Both the position numbers and the translations under genes were made by a program. Under the pieces are notes generated by a model. It searched no databases. It had not been told where the DNA came from and saw nothing but the letters and a program-made list of their open reading frames with translations. Positions 13,297 to 24,616 of a DNA stretch of 64,000 nt are shown in pieces; the first letter of the stretch is position 1; each line of letters begins with the position of its first letter. This DNA comes from Lutraria lutraria (taxonomy: Eukaryota; Mollusca; Bivalvia; Venerida; Mactridae), in NCBI GenBank assembly GCA_964023205.1, contig OZ026845.1, positions 10,001-74,000 of the forward strand. The letters run 5' to 3'.

Positions 13297-14503
13297 CATC
13301 AGTTACCTAGCTAAGAACAATACTCAAAAACGGTAAGCTCCTTTAACTCAAATGAGACCAAGAGTTAACAAGAGTCATCAAGTGTCAGCTAGGGTAATCA
13401 AATACTTACAAGAGTTAGCAAATAGGGTTAGCAAATTGGGAAATCTATTTTTAGTAACTTTGATTACCCAAGCTGACTCTATAGATATAGTGGAAGGCTG
13501 AGATTGCTTGCGTATATAGACTTTCAAAGCCTCCAAAGTAAGCTTCTGTACAGTCCATGATACTACATAAGCACAGTACCCAAAAACAGTAAGCCCTTTA
13601 ACGCAGATAAGACAAAAAGTTAGCTAGGGTAAGCAAAAGTTACCATTGTTACTATAAATAGATTTATTTCTTTTTAGAACAATGCCTTGTAAATATGTAA
13701 ATACAAGTCAACAATTAAGTGGCCCTCCTGCTTTCACACTCGGGACTTGGGACCCGACGATGGCGCAGTTACCACTAACTTACTTACTAACTAACTGCTT
13801 TTCAGGTTCGGATCCAGCACCCAAATTAATGCATGGCGTGCCGGCTGGCTCCGCAGCTGGCTCTGCCGACAGTCAGACAGATCTTTCAACAATATCAATA
13901 CTAAAAACAGCAAATGGCTCACCCAGAACAGCCGTCCAGCTGGCCAGGTTCGAGCCCAGCACTGAAATTCATAGGCGGCCAACGGGCCGGCTGGCTGACT
14001 GAATGTTTCTGCCGACAGACAGACCCAGCATTCAAACAATATCAATAATCGATATCCAAAATGGCTCTACGCCCCGTTGCTTAGCTGCCATCCGGCTACC
14101 TGGCAGGCTTCAATCCAACCATGCAAGCCGATTGGCTCAAATATTCCAGCCGGAAGCCTTCGATTCAAATTAATCCATCACGTATGGCAGCTAAATACAA
14201 CAAAATAAATAAAACTAGCTTACCGTATTTATTTCATATCCAACAAAAATCTTTTTAACAATAATTCCGATAAAAACAATAATACCAGCAACACGTCCGA
14301 ACCCAACGAGCTCCAAAACTGAAATGATTCAAATAAACGGTTAACATGCGCGCGCATACAAATTAGCTCCGCCTTTCATTCTGTTCTATACATAGAAATT
14401 ATTCACCATGTGACTGTACCACGTGACTTCTAAATATAGATTGGTCACGTGGGGTGGACATGGGGTGGACACCTTGGGGTGGACATCACGTCAAAGTGCC
14501 TAT

Positions 14504-14571
14504 ACCCTAACCCATCACGTCAAAGTGCCTATACCCTAACCCTAACCCTAACCCCTAAACCCTAACCCTAA
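14504..14571. repeat. Interstitial telomere tract 7, rearranged
   Basis: A short tract at 14504-14513 is followed by a second copy of CATCACGTCAAAGTGCC and a second tract with a CCCCTAAA variant. It joins the diverged 198-bp block in mid-unit, which marks a rearrangement junction. Confidence 0.9.
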
Positions 14572-16102
14572 TTAAATACTTACCAGAGTTAGCAAACTTC
14601 TCGTTAACCCTTACCAGGATGCTTGCTAACTCTCGCCTTTTCAAAAGACTAAACTCAACTTAATTACTCTTCAGTAACCTAGCTAAGCACAATACTCAAC
14701 CCTAGTAAGCTCCCTTAACTCAAATAAGACCAAGAGTTAACAAGAGTTATCAAGAGTCAGCTAGAGTAATCAAATACTTACCAGAGTTAGCAAATTTCTC
14801 GTTAACCCTTACCAGGATGCTTGCTAACTCTCGCCTTTTCAAAAGACTAAACTCAACTTAATTACTCTTCAGTAACCTAGCTAAGCACAATACTCAACCC
14901 TAGTAAGCTCCCTTAACTCAAATAAGACCAAGAGTTAACAAGAGTTATCAAGAGTCAGCTAGGGTAATCAAATACTTACCAGAGTTAGCAAATTTCTCGT
15001 TAACCCTTACCAGGATGCTTGCTAACTCTCGCCTTTTCAAAAGACTAAACTCAACTTAATTACTCTTCAGTAAGCTAGCTAAGCACAATACTCAACCCTA
15101 GTAAGCTCCCTTAACTCAAATAAGACCAAGAGTTAACAAGAGTTATCAAGAGTCAGCTAGAGTAATCAAATACTTACCAGAGTTAGCAAATTTCTCGTTA
15201 ACCCTAACCCTTAACCCTTGCTAACTCTCGCCTTTTCAAAAGACTAAACTCAACTTAATTACTCTTCAGTAACCTAGCTAAGCACAATACTCAACCCTAG
15301 TAAGCTCCCTTAACTCAAATAAGACCAAGAGTTAACAAGAGTTATCAAGAGTCAGCTAGAGTAATCAAATACTTACCAGAGTTAGCAAATTTCTCGTTAA
15401 CCCTAACCCTTAACCCTTGCTAACTCTCGCCTTTTCAAAAGACTAAACTCAACTTAATTACTCTTCAGTAACCTAGCTAAGCACAATACTCAACCCTAGT
15501 AAGCTCCCTTAACTCAAATAAGACCAAGAGTTAACAAGAGTTATCAAGAGTCAGCTAGAGTAATCAAATACTTACCAGAGTTAGCAAATTTCTCGTTAAC
15601 CTAAACCCTTAACCCTTGCTAACTCTCGCCTTTTCAAAAGACTAAACTCAACTTAATTACTCTTCAGTAACCTAGCTAAGCACAAAACCCAACCCTAGTA
15701 AGCTCCCTTAACTCAAATAATACCAAGAGTTAACAAGAGTTATCAAGAGTCAGCTAGAGTAATCAAATACTTACCAGAGTTAGCAAATTTCTCGTTAACC
15801 CTAACCCTTATTCCTTGCTAACTCTCGCCTTTTCAAAAGACTAAACTCAACTTAATTACTCTTCAGTAACCTAGCTAAGCTCAATACTCAACCCTAGTAA
15901 CTCCCATAACTCAAATAAGACCAAGAGTTAACAAGAGTTATCAAGAGTCAGCTAGAGTAATCAAATACTTACCAGAGTAAGCAAATTTCTCGTTAACCCT
16001 AACCCTTAACCCTTGCTAACTCTCGCCTTTTCAAAAGACTAAACTCAACTTAATTACTCTTCAGTAACCTTGGTAAGCACAATACTCAACCCTAGTAAGC
16101 TA
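14572..16102. repeat. Diverged terminal 198-bp satellite block (about 8 units)
   Basis: This block is a distinct subfamily: TCTCGTTAACC replaces TCTCATTAACC, and AGAGTTATCAAGAGTCAGC replaces AGAGTAATCAAGAGTTAGC. Unit starts at 14719, 14917, 15115 and 15313 keep the 198-bp spacing. From about 15198 the segment TTACCAGGATGC is replaced by telomere-like CCCTAACCCTTAACCC. No ~1.1 kb segment follows. The block ends where the AT-rich inverted array begins. Confidence 0.9.
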
Positions 16103-19100
16103 TATATGTAAAAAGTTCAAAAAACATGTAAAAAGTACCAAAAAAACATGTAAAAAGTACATAAAATATACGAAAAAAATGAAAAAAGGCAATATTTTAC
16201 TGTAAAATGACTAGTTCTTACCGGTAAAATATTGACTTTTTTCATTTTTTTCGTATATTTACCGGAGGGAACTAGTCATTTTACAGTAAAATATTGACTT
16301 TTTTCATTTTTTTCGTATATTTTATGTACTTTTTATATGTTTTTTGGTACTTTTTACATGTTTTTTGGTACTTTTTACATGTTTTTTTAGTACTTTTTAC
16401 ATGTTTTTTGGTACTTTTTACATGTTTTTTGGTACTTTTTACATGTTTACAGTAAAATATACATAAGAATGAAAAAAAAATACGAAAAACATGTAAAAAA
16501 ATACAAACAACATGCAAAGAGTACAGAAAAAAACATGTAAAATGTACAAAAAACATGTAAAAAGTACAAAAACCATGTGAAATGTACCAAAAACATGTAA
16601 AAAGTAGAAAAAAAATGTAAAATGTACCAAAAAACATGTAAAAAGTACATAAAATATACGAAAAAGATGAAAAAAGTCAATATTTTACTGTAAAATGACT
16701 AGTTCTTTCCGGTAAGTATACCAAAAAAATGAAAAAAGTCAATATTTTACCGGTAAGAACTACTCATTTTACAGTAAAATATTGACTTTTTTCATTTATT
16801 TCGTATATGTTATGTACATTTTAATGTTTTTGGTACTTTTTACATGTTTTTGGTACTTTTTACATGTTTTTTAGTACTTTTTACATGTTTTTGGTACTTA
16901 TTACATGTTTTTGGTACTTTTTACATGTTTACAGTAAAATATAAATAAGAATGAAAAAAAATACGAAAAACATGTAAAAAAATACAAAAAACATGCAAAA
17001 AGTACCAAAAAACATCTAAAAGTACCACAAAACATGTAAAATGTACAAAAAAACATGTAAAAAGTACCAAACACATGTAAAAAGTACCAAAAAACAGGTA
17101 AAATGTACATAAAATATACGAAAAAAATGAAAAAAGTCAATATTTTACTGTAAAATGACTAGTTCTTACCGGTAAAATATTGACTTTTTTCAATTTTTTC
17201 GTATATTTACCGGAAAGAACTAGTCATTTTACAGTAAAATATTGACTTTTTTCATTTTTTTTCGTATATTTTATGCACTTTTTATATGTTTTTTTGTACT
17301 TTTTACATGTTTTTTGGTACTTTTTACATGTCTTTTGTACTTTTTACATGTTTTTGGTACATTTTACATGTTTTTTAGTATATTTTACACGTTTTTTGTA
17401 TTTTTTTTCTTTTATGCGTATTTTTTTCCATTCTTATGTATATTGAATGGTAAAAACTTACAACTTTACAGCAAAAATCGTATTTTAACATTTTTGTGTA
17501 ATTTTCACATGTTTTTCGTATATTTACGGGTAAGAACTAGTCATTTTACAGTAAAATATACATAGGAATAAAAAAAATACGAAAAACATGCAAAAAGTAC
17601 CAAAAAAACATGTAAAATGTACAAAAAACATGTAAAAAGTACCACAAAACATGTAAAATGTACAAAAAAAACATGTAAAAAGTACAAAAAAAACATGTAA
17701 ATAGTACCAAAAAACAGGTTAAATGTACATAAAATATACGAAAAAAATGAAAAAGTCAATATTTTACTGTAAAATGACTAGTTCTTACCGGTAAAATATT
17801 GACTTTTTTCATTTTTTTCGTATATTTACCGGAAAGAACTAGTCATTTTACAGTAAAATATTGACTTTTTTCATTTTTTTCGTATATTTTATGTACTTTT
17901 TACATGTGTTTTGGTACTTTGTACATGTTTTTGGTACTTTTTACATTTTTGGTACTTTTAACATGTTTTTTGGTACTTTTTACATGTTTTTTTATACTTT
18001 TTACATGTTTTTGGTACTTCTTACATGTTTTTTAGTACTTTTTACATGTTTCAAAGTACCAAAAACATGTAAAATGTACAAAAAAAACATGTAAAAAGTA
18101 CCAAAAACATGTAAAAAGTACTAAAAACATGTAAAAAGTACCAAAAACATGTAAAAAGTACCAAAAAAACATGTAAAAAGTACCAAAAACATGTAAAAAG
18201 TACCATGAACATGTAAAAAGTACCAAAAACATGTAAAAAGTACCAAAAACATGTAAAAAGTACCATGAACATGTAAAAAGTACCACAAAACATGTAAAAA
18301 GTAAAAAAAAACATGTAAAAAGTACCATGAACATGTAAAAAGTACCAAAAACATATAAAAAGTACCAAAAACATGTAAAAAGTACCATGAACATGTAAAA
18401 AGTACCACAAAACATGTAAAAAGTACCAAAAAAACATGTAAAATGTACCAAAAACATGTAAAAAGTACCAAAAACATGTAAAAAGTACCAAAAAACAGGT
18501 AAAATGTACATAAAATATACGAAAAAAATGAAAAAAGTCAATATTTTACTGTAAAATGACTAGTTCTTACCGGTAAAATATTGACTTTTTTCATTTTTTT
18601 CGTATATTTACCGGAAAGAACTAGTCATTTTACAGTAAAATATTGACTTTTTTCATTTTTTTCGTATATTTTATGTACTTTTTACATGTTATTTGGTACT
18701 TTTTACATGTTTTTGGTACTTTTTACATGTTTTTTGGTACTTTGTACATGTTTTTTGGTACTTTTTTCATCTTTTTGGTACTTTTTACATGTTTTTTGGT
18801 ACTGTGTACATGTTTTTTGGTACTTTTTACATGTTTTTTGGTACTTTTTACATGTTTTTTGGTACTTTTTACATGTTTTTGGTACTTTTTACATGTTTTT
18901 TATACTTTTTACATGTTTTTGGTACTTTTTACATGTTTTTAGTACTTTTTACATGTTTTTGGTACTTTTTACATGTTTTTAGTACTTTTTACATGTTACA
19001 AAGTACCAAAAACATGTAAAATGTACAAAAAAACATGTAAAAAGTATTAAAAAAACATGTAAAAAGTACCAAAAACATGTAAAAAGTACCAAAAAAACAT

Positions 19101-19533
19101 GTAAAAAGTACCAAAAACATGTAAAAAGTACCATGAACATGTAAAAAGTACCACAAAACATGTAAAAAGTACCAAAAAAACATGTAAAATGTACCAAAAA
19201 CATGTAAAAAGTACCAAAAACATGTAAAAAGTACCAAAAACATGTAAAAAGTACCAAAAACATGTAAAAAGTACCAAAAACATGTAACAAAATACAAAAA
19301 ACATGCACAAAGTACCAAAAAACATGTAAAAAGTACCACAAAACATGTAAAAAGTACCAAAAACATGTAAAATGTACCCAAAACATGTAAAAAGTACCAA
19401 AAACATGTGAAAAGTACCAAAAAACATGTAAAAAGTACATAAAATATACGAAAAAAATGAAAAAAGTCAATATTTTACTGTAAAATGACTAGTTCTTTCC
19501 GGTAAATATACGAAAAAAATGAAAAAAGTCAAA
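16103..19533. repeat. AT-rich strand-alternating array with inverted-repeat hubs
   Basis: Units of about 18-20 bp built on ACATGTAAAAAGTACC run in one orientation and then the other. The switches fall at hubs made of GTCAATATTTTACTG...ACTAGTTCTTACCGG and its reverse complement, near 16170-16300, 16680-16800, 17130-17260, 17740-17880, 18520-18660 and 19460-19530. Adjacent blocks can therefore pair into long hairpins or cruciforms. Because the unit has few stop codons, it yields open frames of up to 169 codons full of F, Y, L and C. These are compositional artefacts. Confidence 0.92.
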
Positions 19534-21023
19534 GGTAGTACGGTTACCATCGATATTGATGAAGGTACACGTTAGAACAACGTAGTATGGTTACTATGGA
19601 TATTGATGAAGGTACAGGTTAGAACAAAGTAGTATGGTTGTCGTGGATATTGGTGAAGGTGCAGGTTAGAACAAGGTAGTATGGTTGTCATGGATATTGG
19701 TGAAGGTACAGGTTAGAATAAGGTAGTATGGTTGTCGTGGATATTGGTGAAGGTACAGGTTAGAACAAGGTAGTATGGTTACTATGGATATTGATGAAGG
19801 TACAGGTTAGAACAAGGTAGTATGGTTACTATGGATATTGATGAAAGTACAGGTTAGAACAACGTAGTATGGTTGTCATGGATATTGGTGAAAGTACAGG
19901 TTAGAACAAGGTATTATGGTTACTATGGATATTGATGAAGGTACAGGTTAGAACAAGGTAGTATGGCTGTCATGGATATTGGTGAAAGTACAGGTTAGAA
20001 CAAGGTAGTATGGTTGTCGTGGATATTGGTGAAAGTACAGGTTAGAACAAGGTAGTATGGTTGTCATGGATATTGGTGAAAGTACAGGTTAGAACAAGGT
20101 AGTATGGTTGTCATGGATATTGGTGAAAGTACAGGTTAGAACAAGGTAGTATGGTTGTCGTGGATATTGGTGAAAGTACAGGTTAGAACAAGGTATTATG
20201 GTTACTATGGATATTGATGAAGATACAGGTTAGAACAAGGTAGTATGGTTGTCATGGATATTGGTGAAAGTACAGGTTAGAACAAGGTAGTATGGTTGTC
20301 GTGGATATTGGTGAAGGTACAGGTTAGAACAACGTAGTATGGTTGTCATGGATATTGGTGAAGGTACAGGTTAGAACAAGGTAGTATGGTTGTCATGGAT
20401 ATTGGTGAAGGTACAGGTTAGAACAAGGTAGTATGGTTACTATGGATATTGGTGAAGGTACAGGTTAGAACAAAGTAGTATGGTTACTATGGATATTGAT
20501 GAAGGTACAAGTTAGAACAAGGTAGTATGGTTACTATGGATATTGATGAAGGTACAAGTTAGAACAAGGTAGTATGGTTACTAGGGATAATGGTGAAGGT
20601 ACAAGTTAGAACAAGGTAGTATGGTTACTATGGATATTGGTGAAGGTACAAGTTAGAACAAGGTAGTATGGTTACTATGGATATTGGTGAAGGTACAGGT
20701 TAGAACATGGTAGTATGGTTACTATGGATATTGGTGAAGGTACAGGTTAGAACAAGGTATTATGGTTACTAGGGATAATGGTGAAGGTACAAGTTAGAAC
20801 AAGGTAGTATGGTTACTATGGATATTGGTGAAGGTACAAGTTAGAACAAGGTAGTATGGTTACTATGGATATTGGTGAAGGTACAGGTTAGAACATGGTA
20901 GTATGGTTACTATGGATATTGGTGAAGGTACAGGTTAGAACAAGGTATTATGGTTACTATGGATATTGGTGAAGGTACAAGTTAGAACAAGGTAGTATGG
21001 TTGCTATGGATATTGGTGAAGGT
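19534..21023. repeat. 47-bp minisatellite, about 32 copies
   Basis: The unit reads GGTAGTATGGTTACTATGGA then TATTGATGAAGGTACAGG and TTAGAACAA. Two versions are interspersed: TTACTATGGATATTGATG and TTGTCRTGGATATTGGTG. Their mixing suggests recombination between copies. The units abut without spacers. Confidence 0.95.
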
Positions 21024-21500
21024 AATAGTCCACTTCATGTTTAACAAGATACTCATAACCAACAAACTGTTTCTTCAACACTCACAAAATAATGCTGCGA
21101 AAATAATTGAGGAACACATATTAATGCAGATTTCATGGGCTACATAATATAAAGTCATGTTCTTTGTATGTGGCCATCTCTGAATAAAAACCACCCTGTG
21201 AATAAAGGCCATTCTTTTAAAAAGCGCATTTCATTTTTAGAACAAAATGACCTCTAAATAAGGATCAGTTACTGAGGGTAGTCTTTCTACACAGGTTTGA
21301 ATGTATAACGTCAACCATTAGTATGAATTCATACCATTATAAATGACAACAATCACTACATTACTAGATACATGTATGTAATTCTCATTTATAGAAATCT
21401 AAATGTCTATCAGAAAGAGTAACAAGTCATATCATGTTGATATAATGATGAATATTTCACTCAGATTCCATGATTTTCTTCGTAATCAACAGTCGGGCAA

Positions 21501-21583
21501 CTTCCTGTTCGGGAAGCAAAAGGATTCCGCTTCAGTGCTTCCCTATCAGGAAGAAAATGTAAAAGTCCTTCCCGATCGGGAAG
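21501..21583. repeat. Cluster of three CTTCC..GGAAG palindromes
   Basis: Three 16-bp near-palindromes lie at 21501-21516 (CTTCCTGTTCGGGAAG), 21538-21553 (CTTCCCTATCAGGAAG) and 21568-21583 (CTTCCCGATCGGGAAG, perfect). Start-to-start spacings are 37 and 30 bp. A half-related site, CTTCCTGATCTAGAAA, lies near 21805. Confidence 0.7.
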
Positions 21584-21876
21584 TTTTTTGGTCTTTTTTT
21601 ACGTACCTCTGGAGAAATGGCCTGTGCATTAAATATTTTAACCAACAAACAATTGAAAAACACCATTTGATGCAGAAAAGATGGATCTAAAATCCTACCG
21701 AGTCATTTTCTTTTGAAATGCCTACAATCAAAATAATTTGAAATTGAAGTTTCATAAAATTTTGAGATTTTCTAAAGAATCGCCACTTCCCATTTTGGAT
21801 ACAATGCTTCCTGATCTAGAAATAAGTTATATTATTTGGCAGTAGTTTGTTTGCAAAATACAAAGTTAGCTATGAC

Positions 21877-22148
21877 CAAGTCTTGTCAATCTTTAAACAT
21901 GTGGCACAGAATTCAAACATGAGGATTGGTATTACACTCTGAGCATCGATATTCAACATTTCACTTACGGTATTTACAGTATGAAATATTAGTTTAATAA
22001 TGAGGATTTTCGTAATGTTTGTTCATATCAAGTATGTTCAAAGTTTTGACACGTATATTTCGCCTTACGTGCACACCAGCGCCACCAGATATAAACCATT
22101 CTTCATGTTTGAATTCTGTGCCACATGTTTAAAGATTGACAAGACTTG
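21877..22148. mobile_element. Foldback element with near-perfect 46-bp inverted arms
   Basis: The left arm 21877-21922 and right arm 22103-22148 are reverse complements over 46 bp, around a 180-bp centre. The arms begin CAAGTCTTGTCAATC. No clear target duplication is visible. It is probably a non-autonomous miniature transposon; a hairpin RNA source is an alternative. Confidence 0.6.
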
Positions 22149-22735
22149 AAAATCAGCAATGCCACAAAAGGAGGTTTTCACAGCTTTACCAAAATAATTT
22201 TACAACAATCTGTAAAATTAGCCCACACCAAAACAAATGATACCACAGAATAAACAAAGCTAATTTATGCTATGTTCCCACTATCATGATTTGCATCACA
22301 AATAACATCATGGTATTAATTTGTGTTGGTCACATCAGAGCTTATCAGATCTTGAGGTTAGTCATGGAAATCGTATAACATGATCGATTCAATCCGGATC
22401 ATCGTATCATATTCTATTGGATCGTCTCAAAACGCAACAGATTGTATTCCATCGGAACGGATCACACCGTAGCGCAACAAATCGCATCTGAATGTATCAT
22501 TTTTGTTCACAGGTTTGGCTGTTTATACTCTTTTGATCTGTAATGTTACTACTGTATTCAATTTATGGAATAAATGACAGCATGTTCGTAAATAAAAAAA
22601 TAAACATGTTAAAGCACGCTTAGCGAAATGTTTTCCACCAAATAATGTTGTTTTTTTACTTTTTGAGGGAGTGTGTGAACAACAAATCGTACATGTAATT
22701 GAACAATAATTTTATAAATATAGCCCAGAAACCTA

Positions 22736-23850
22736 CTGGAACTTACCACAGCGGTTCAGAAGGAATGGAACAATATACCCAATACATTCTTTCAGACGCC
22801 TTATTTGGCCAACGAGGAGCCCACACGGTATAACCGGATGAATGCCCTACAGAGTGATGACTACCCAACAGAGGTAAACACCGATGACGGGTGAGTAGTG
22901 GTGTTATATTTCTTACCAGCAATTCTCGAATTCGGGCTTTCTTTTGGATCTAAGGATATGTGAATGACCACGAAGGTTGAAATGAACTATTCAAACAGTC
23001 TCGCATGCTATCTTTGTGGAATAAAGCTGATAGCGCCTGTTTATACACGACACGCAGAAAATAATGTTCAAATCTCACATTTATTGCCCGAAATTAAACA
23101 GTTTGCGATAGTTTTGAACTATTTAACCTCACAGATCTAACGAAATATCATCTATGAACAATTATGTAAAGTTACAACTCTGTCCATGCTCTTAAACCGA
23201 TGTTTGACCCTTCCAAAGAGACCCTAGTATGCGCAAAAATGATGACGTTTACCGCCAAGGAGATTTTGAGAGGATGACGTGAACGACAGATAATGAAAAA
23301 ATATGGAAAATAATTAATGAAATTGCCATTTTGCGCAGTTTCAATCGTTTTTTACCCGGTAAAGCATGGAATCTTTGGAAATGTACATGTCAATGAGCAT
23401 TTTTCAACAGAAAGTGTTGATTAGGATAGCCTAACACGTATATTATTCATATACATATGTACATTTATTCAATATATACCGTCATTCTAGTTACTGTAGT
23501 CACTCGAAGAATCTATGACATTTGCAAGACAAATCTTTATCAATTTGAATGTAAAGATTCTGAAATCTAGTCATATATTTTCAGCCTAGTTCTGTTCCGA
23601 CATTACATACATACTCAGCATACTATCCAATGTAATTTAATGGTAAGTGAAGCTAATCAAGACTATTCCGTCATTTTACTGTCATTTAAACAAGCTTCCC
23701 GTAATACCGTTTTTATACAGACGGGAAAGCAGTCTGCAGTCTTTCATATCTAAAGGTCATCACTCTGTAGGGCATTCATCCGGTTATACCGTGTGGAGCC
23801 GTTGTCGCGCTCTTATTATTGCGGTCGGTGGTCATAGCAGATATTGGTAA
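22736..23850 (+). pseudogene. Tc1/mariner-type transposase C-terminal remnant, split by an insertion
   Basis: Codons from about 22736 read LELTTAVQKEWNNIP. After one frame change they read HSFRRLIWPTRS up to the insertion. Beyond it, the frame resumes with RCRALIIAVGGHSRYW and a stop (23796-23850). The ending RC(R/Q)A(V/L)I..(A)(R/V)GGH(T/S)RY is the usual C-terminus of Tc1-like transposases. Only the last 40-50 codons remain and the catalytic DDE region is absent. It is dead through truncation, a frameshift and the 974-bp element at 22822-23795. Confidence 0.75.
22822..23795. mobile_element. 974-bp non-autonomous DNA transposon, 40-bp perfect TIRs, 5-bp TSD
   Basis: The left end 22822-22861 and right end 23756-23795 are exact reverse complements over 40 bp, beginning CACACGGTATAACCGG. 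The target duplication GAGCC flanks both sides (22817-22821 and 23796-23800). Removing the element with one GAGCC restores the reading of the Tc1 tail, which independently confirms the boundaries. The interior shows no transposase. The CACA start and 5-bp GC-rich duplication recall Transib-type elements, but family assignment is open. Confidence 0.85.
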
Positions 23851-24615
23851 CTGACATTAACTTGATACGTTTCGTTGTTTGTTAAATTTTTGTTAAGTTT
23901 TACTTATGCAACCTGTTAACAGGTGGTTATGTGACATGTATTCATAATATCATTTAATCAATAGCAACATTGATCATTATATATATAACAGTACGTAGGA
24001 AGTTTTGTTTAGTATATGTATTTAGTTACACGAAAGTAATATCATTTACAGTAATAAAAGTATGCACTAACGCTTAAAGCAATTAACAGACTATACACCG
24101 GGTCAAAGTTAAGTATTGGAACCTATCATGGTATATTAAACCAATTGTAAAGACAAGGCTGTAGAGTTCAATCAGGCAGTAACAATACATATGTACTTGT
24201 ATAATATTTAACATAAAAATAGCAATCCCACTTGACAGAGCAGAAATCATCACGATATCATGATAATACGTGTTTTGGATTTTTAATCTTTAGTGGTAAG
24301 TGTGCTTAGTGTTCTAGAAGAAAATATATAAAACAATTTGGTAATTTGTACTAATATACATGAATATATAAGATATCTGAGGTTCCCGTGAGATTGGATT
24401 CAGGTATGAGAAACATTGGTATATGCTTACACTTTTACAAAATTATTGTTCTTCTTTCTTACAGTTTCTAACACAGTTTGTTTTTATGGTATAAATCAAT
24501 AGCATACAAAAGCTCTGAAATGAAATGGATTAAATAGGAAATAGTTTAAAAATTAAACTGTGGAGAGAAATAAAATCTGGGATTACAAAATAGTAGCTGA
24601 GATAATCTGGATCAG
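23851..24615. other. AT-rich spacer, nothing recognised
   Basis: No coding, RNA or repeat signal that I can support. The first bases may be the 3' flank of the Tc1-like remnant. Confidence 0.5.
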
Positions 24616-24616
24616 C

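Larger units (their letters stand above)
1..16102. repeat. Subtelomeric higher-order satellite (~2.1-2.5 kb periods)
   Basis: One compound unit recurs in the same orientation. It consists of an array of 198-bp units, then a conserved segment of ~1.1-1.2 kb, then a CCCTAA tract. The 198-bp arrays restart at 457, 2660, 5180, 7720, 10260 and 12404, giving periods of 2203, 2520, 2540, 2540, 2144 and about 2166. The 2540 and 2144 classes differ by exactly two 198-bp units, which points to unequal crossing over. Base 1 lies inside a unit and matches about 2169 onward. The C-rich telomere strand is on +, as expected at a left chromosome end, so the telomere probably lies upstream of base 1. Neighbouring copies differ by only a few substitutions, so the array is young or actively homogenised. 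Confidence 0.93.
21024..22735. other. Gene-free spacer with palindromes and a foldback element
   Basis: No convincing gene is present. A 95-codon open frame at 21403-21690 has no recognisable domain and overlaps the palindrome cluster at 21501-21583. Near 21180-21270 there are AATAAAGGCCATT-like fragments that resemble debris of a dispersed repeat. The inverted repeat 21877-22148 is listed separately. Confidence 0.6.

Noticed and set aside
16281..19470. Many F/Y/C-rich open frames resembling membrane proteins
   Set aside because: They come from the TTTTTACATG-type tandem repeat on either strand, and the hydrophobic look is compositional.
19534..21023. Possible CRISPR array (regular 47-bp repeats)
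   Set aside because: Units are directly adjacent with no unique spacers, there are no cas genes, and the genome is eukaryotic.
21403..21690. 95-codon open frame
   Set aside because: No domain, no splice or promoter support, and it overlaps three palindromes. Chance is a sufficient explanation.
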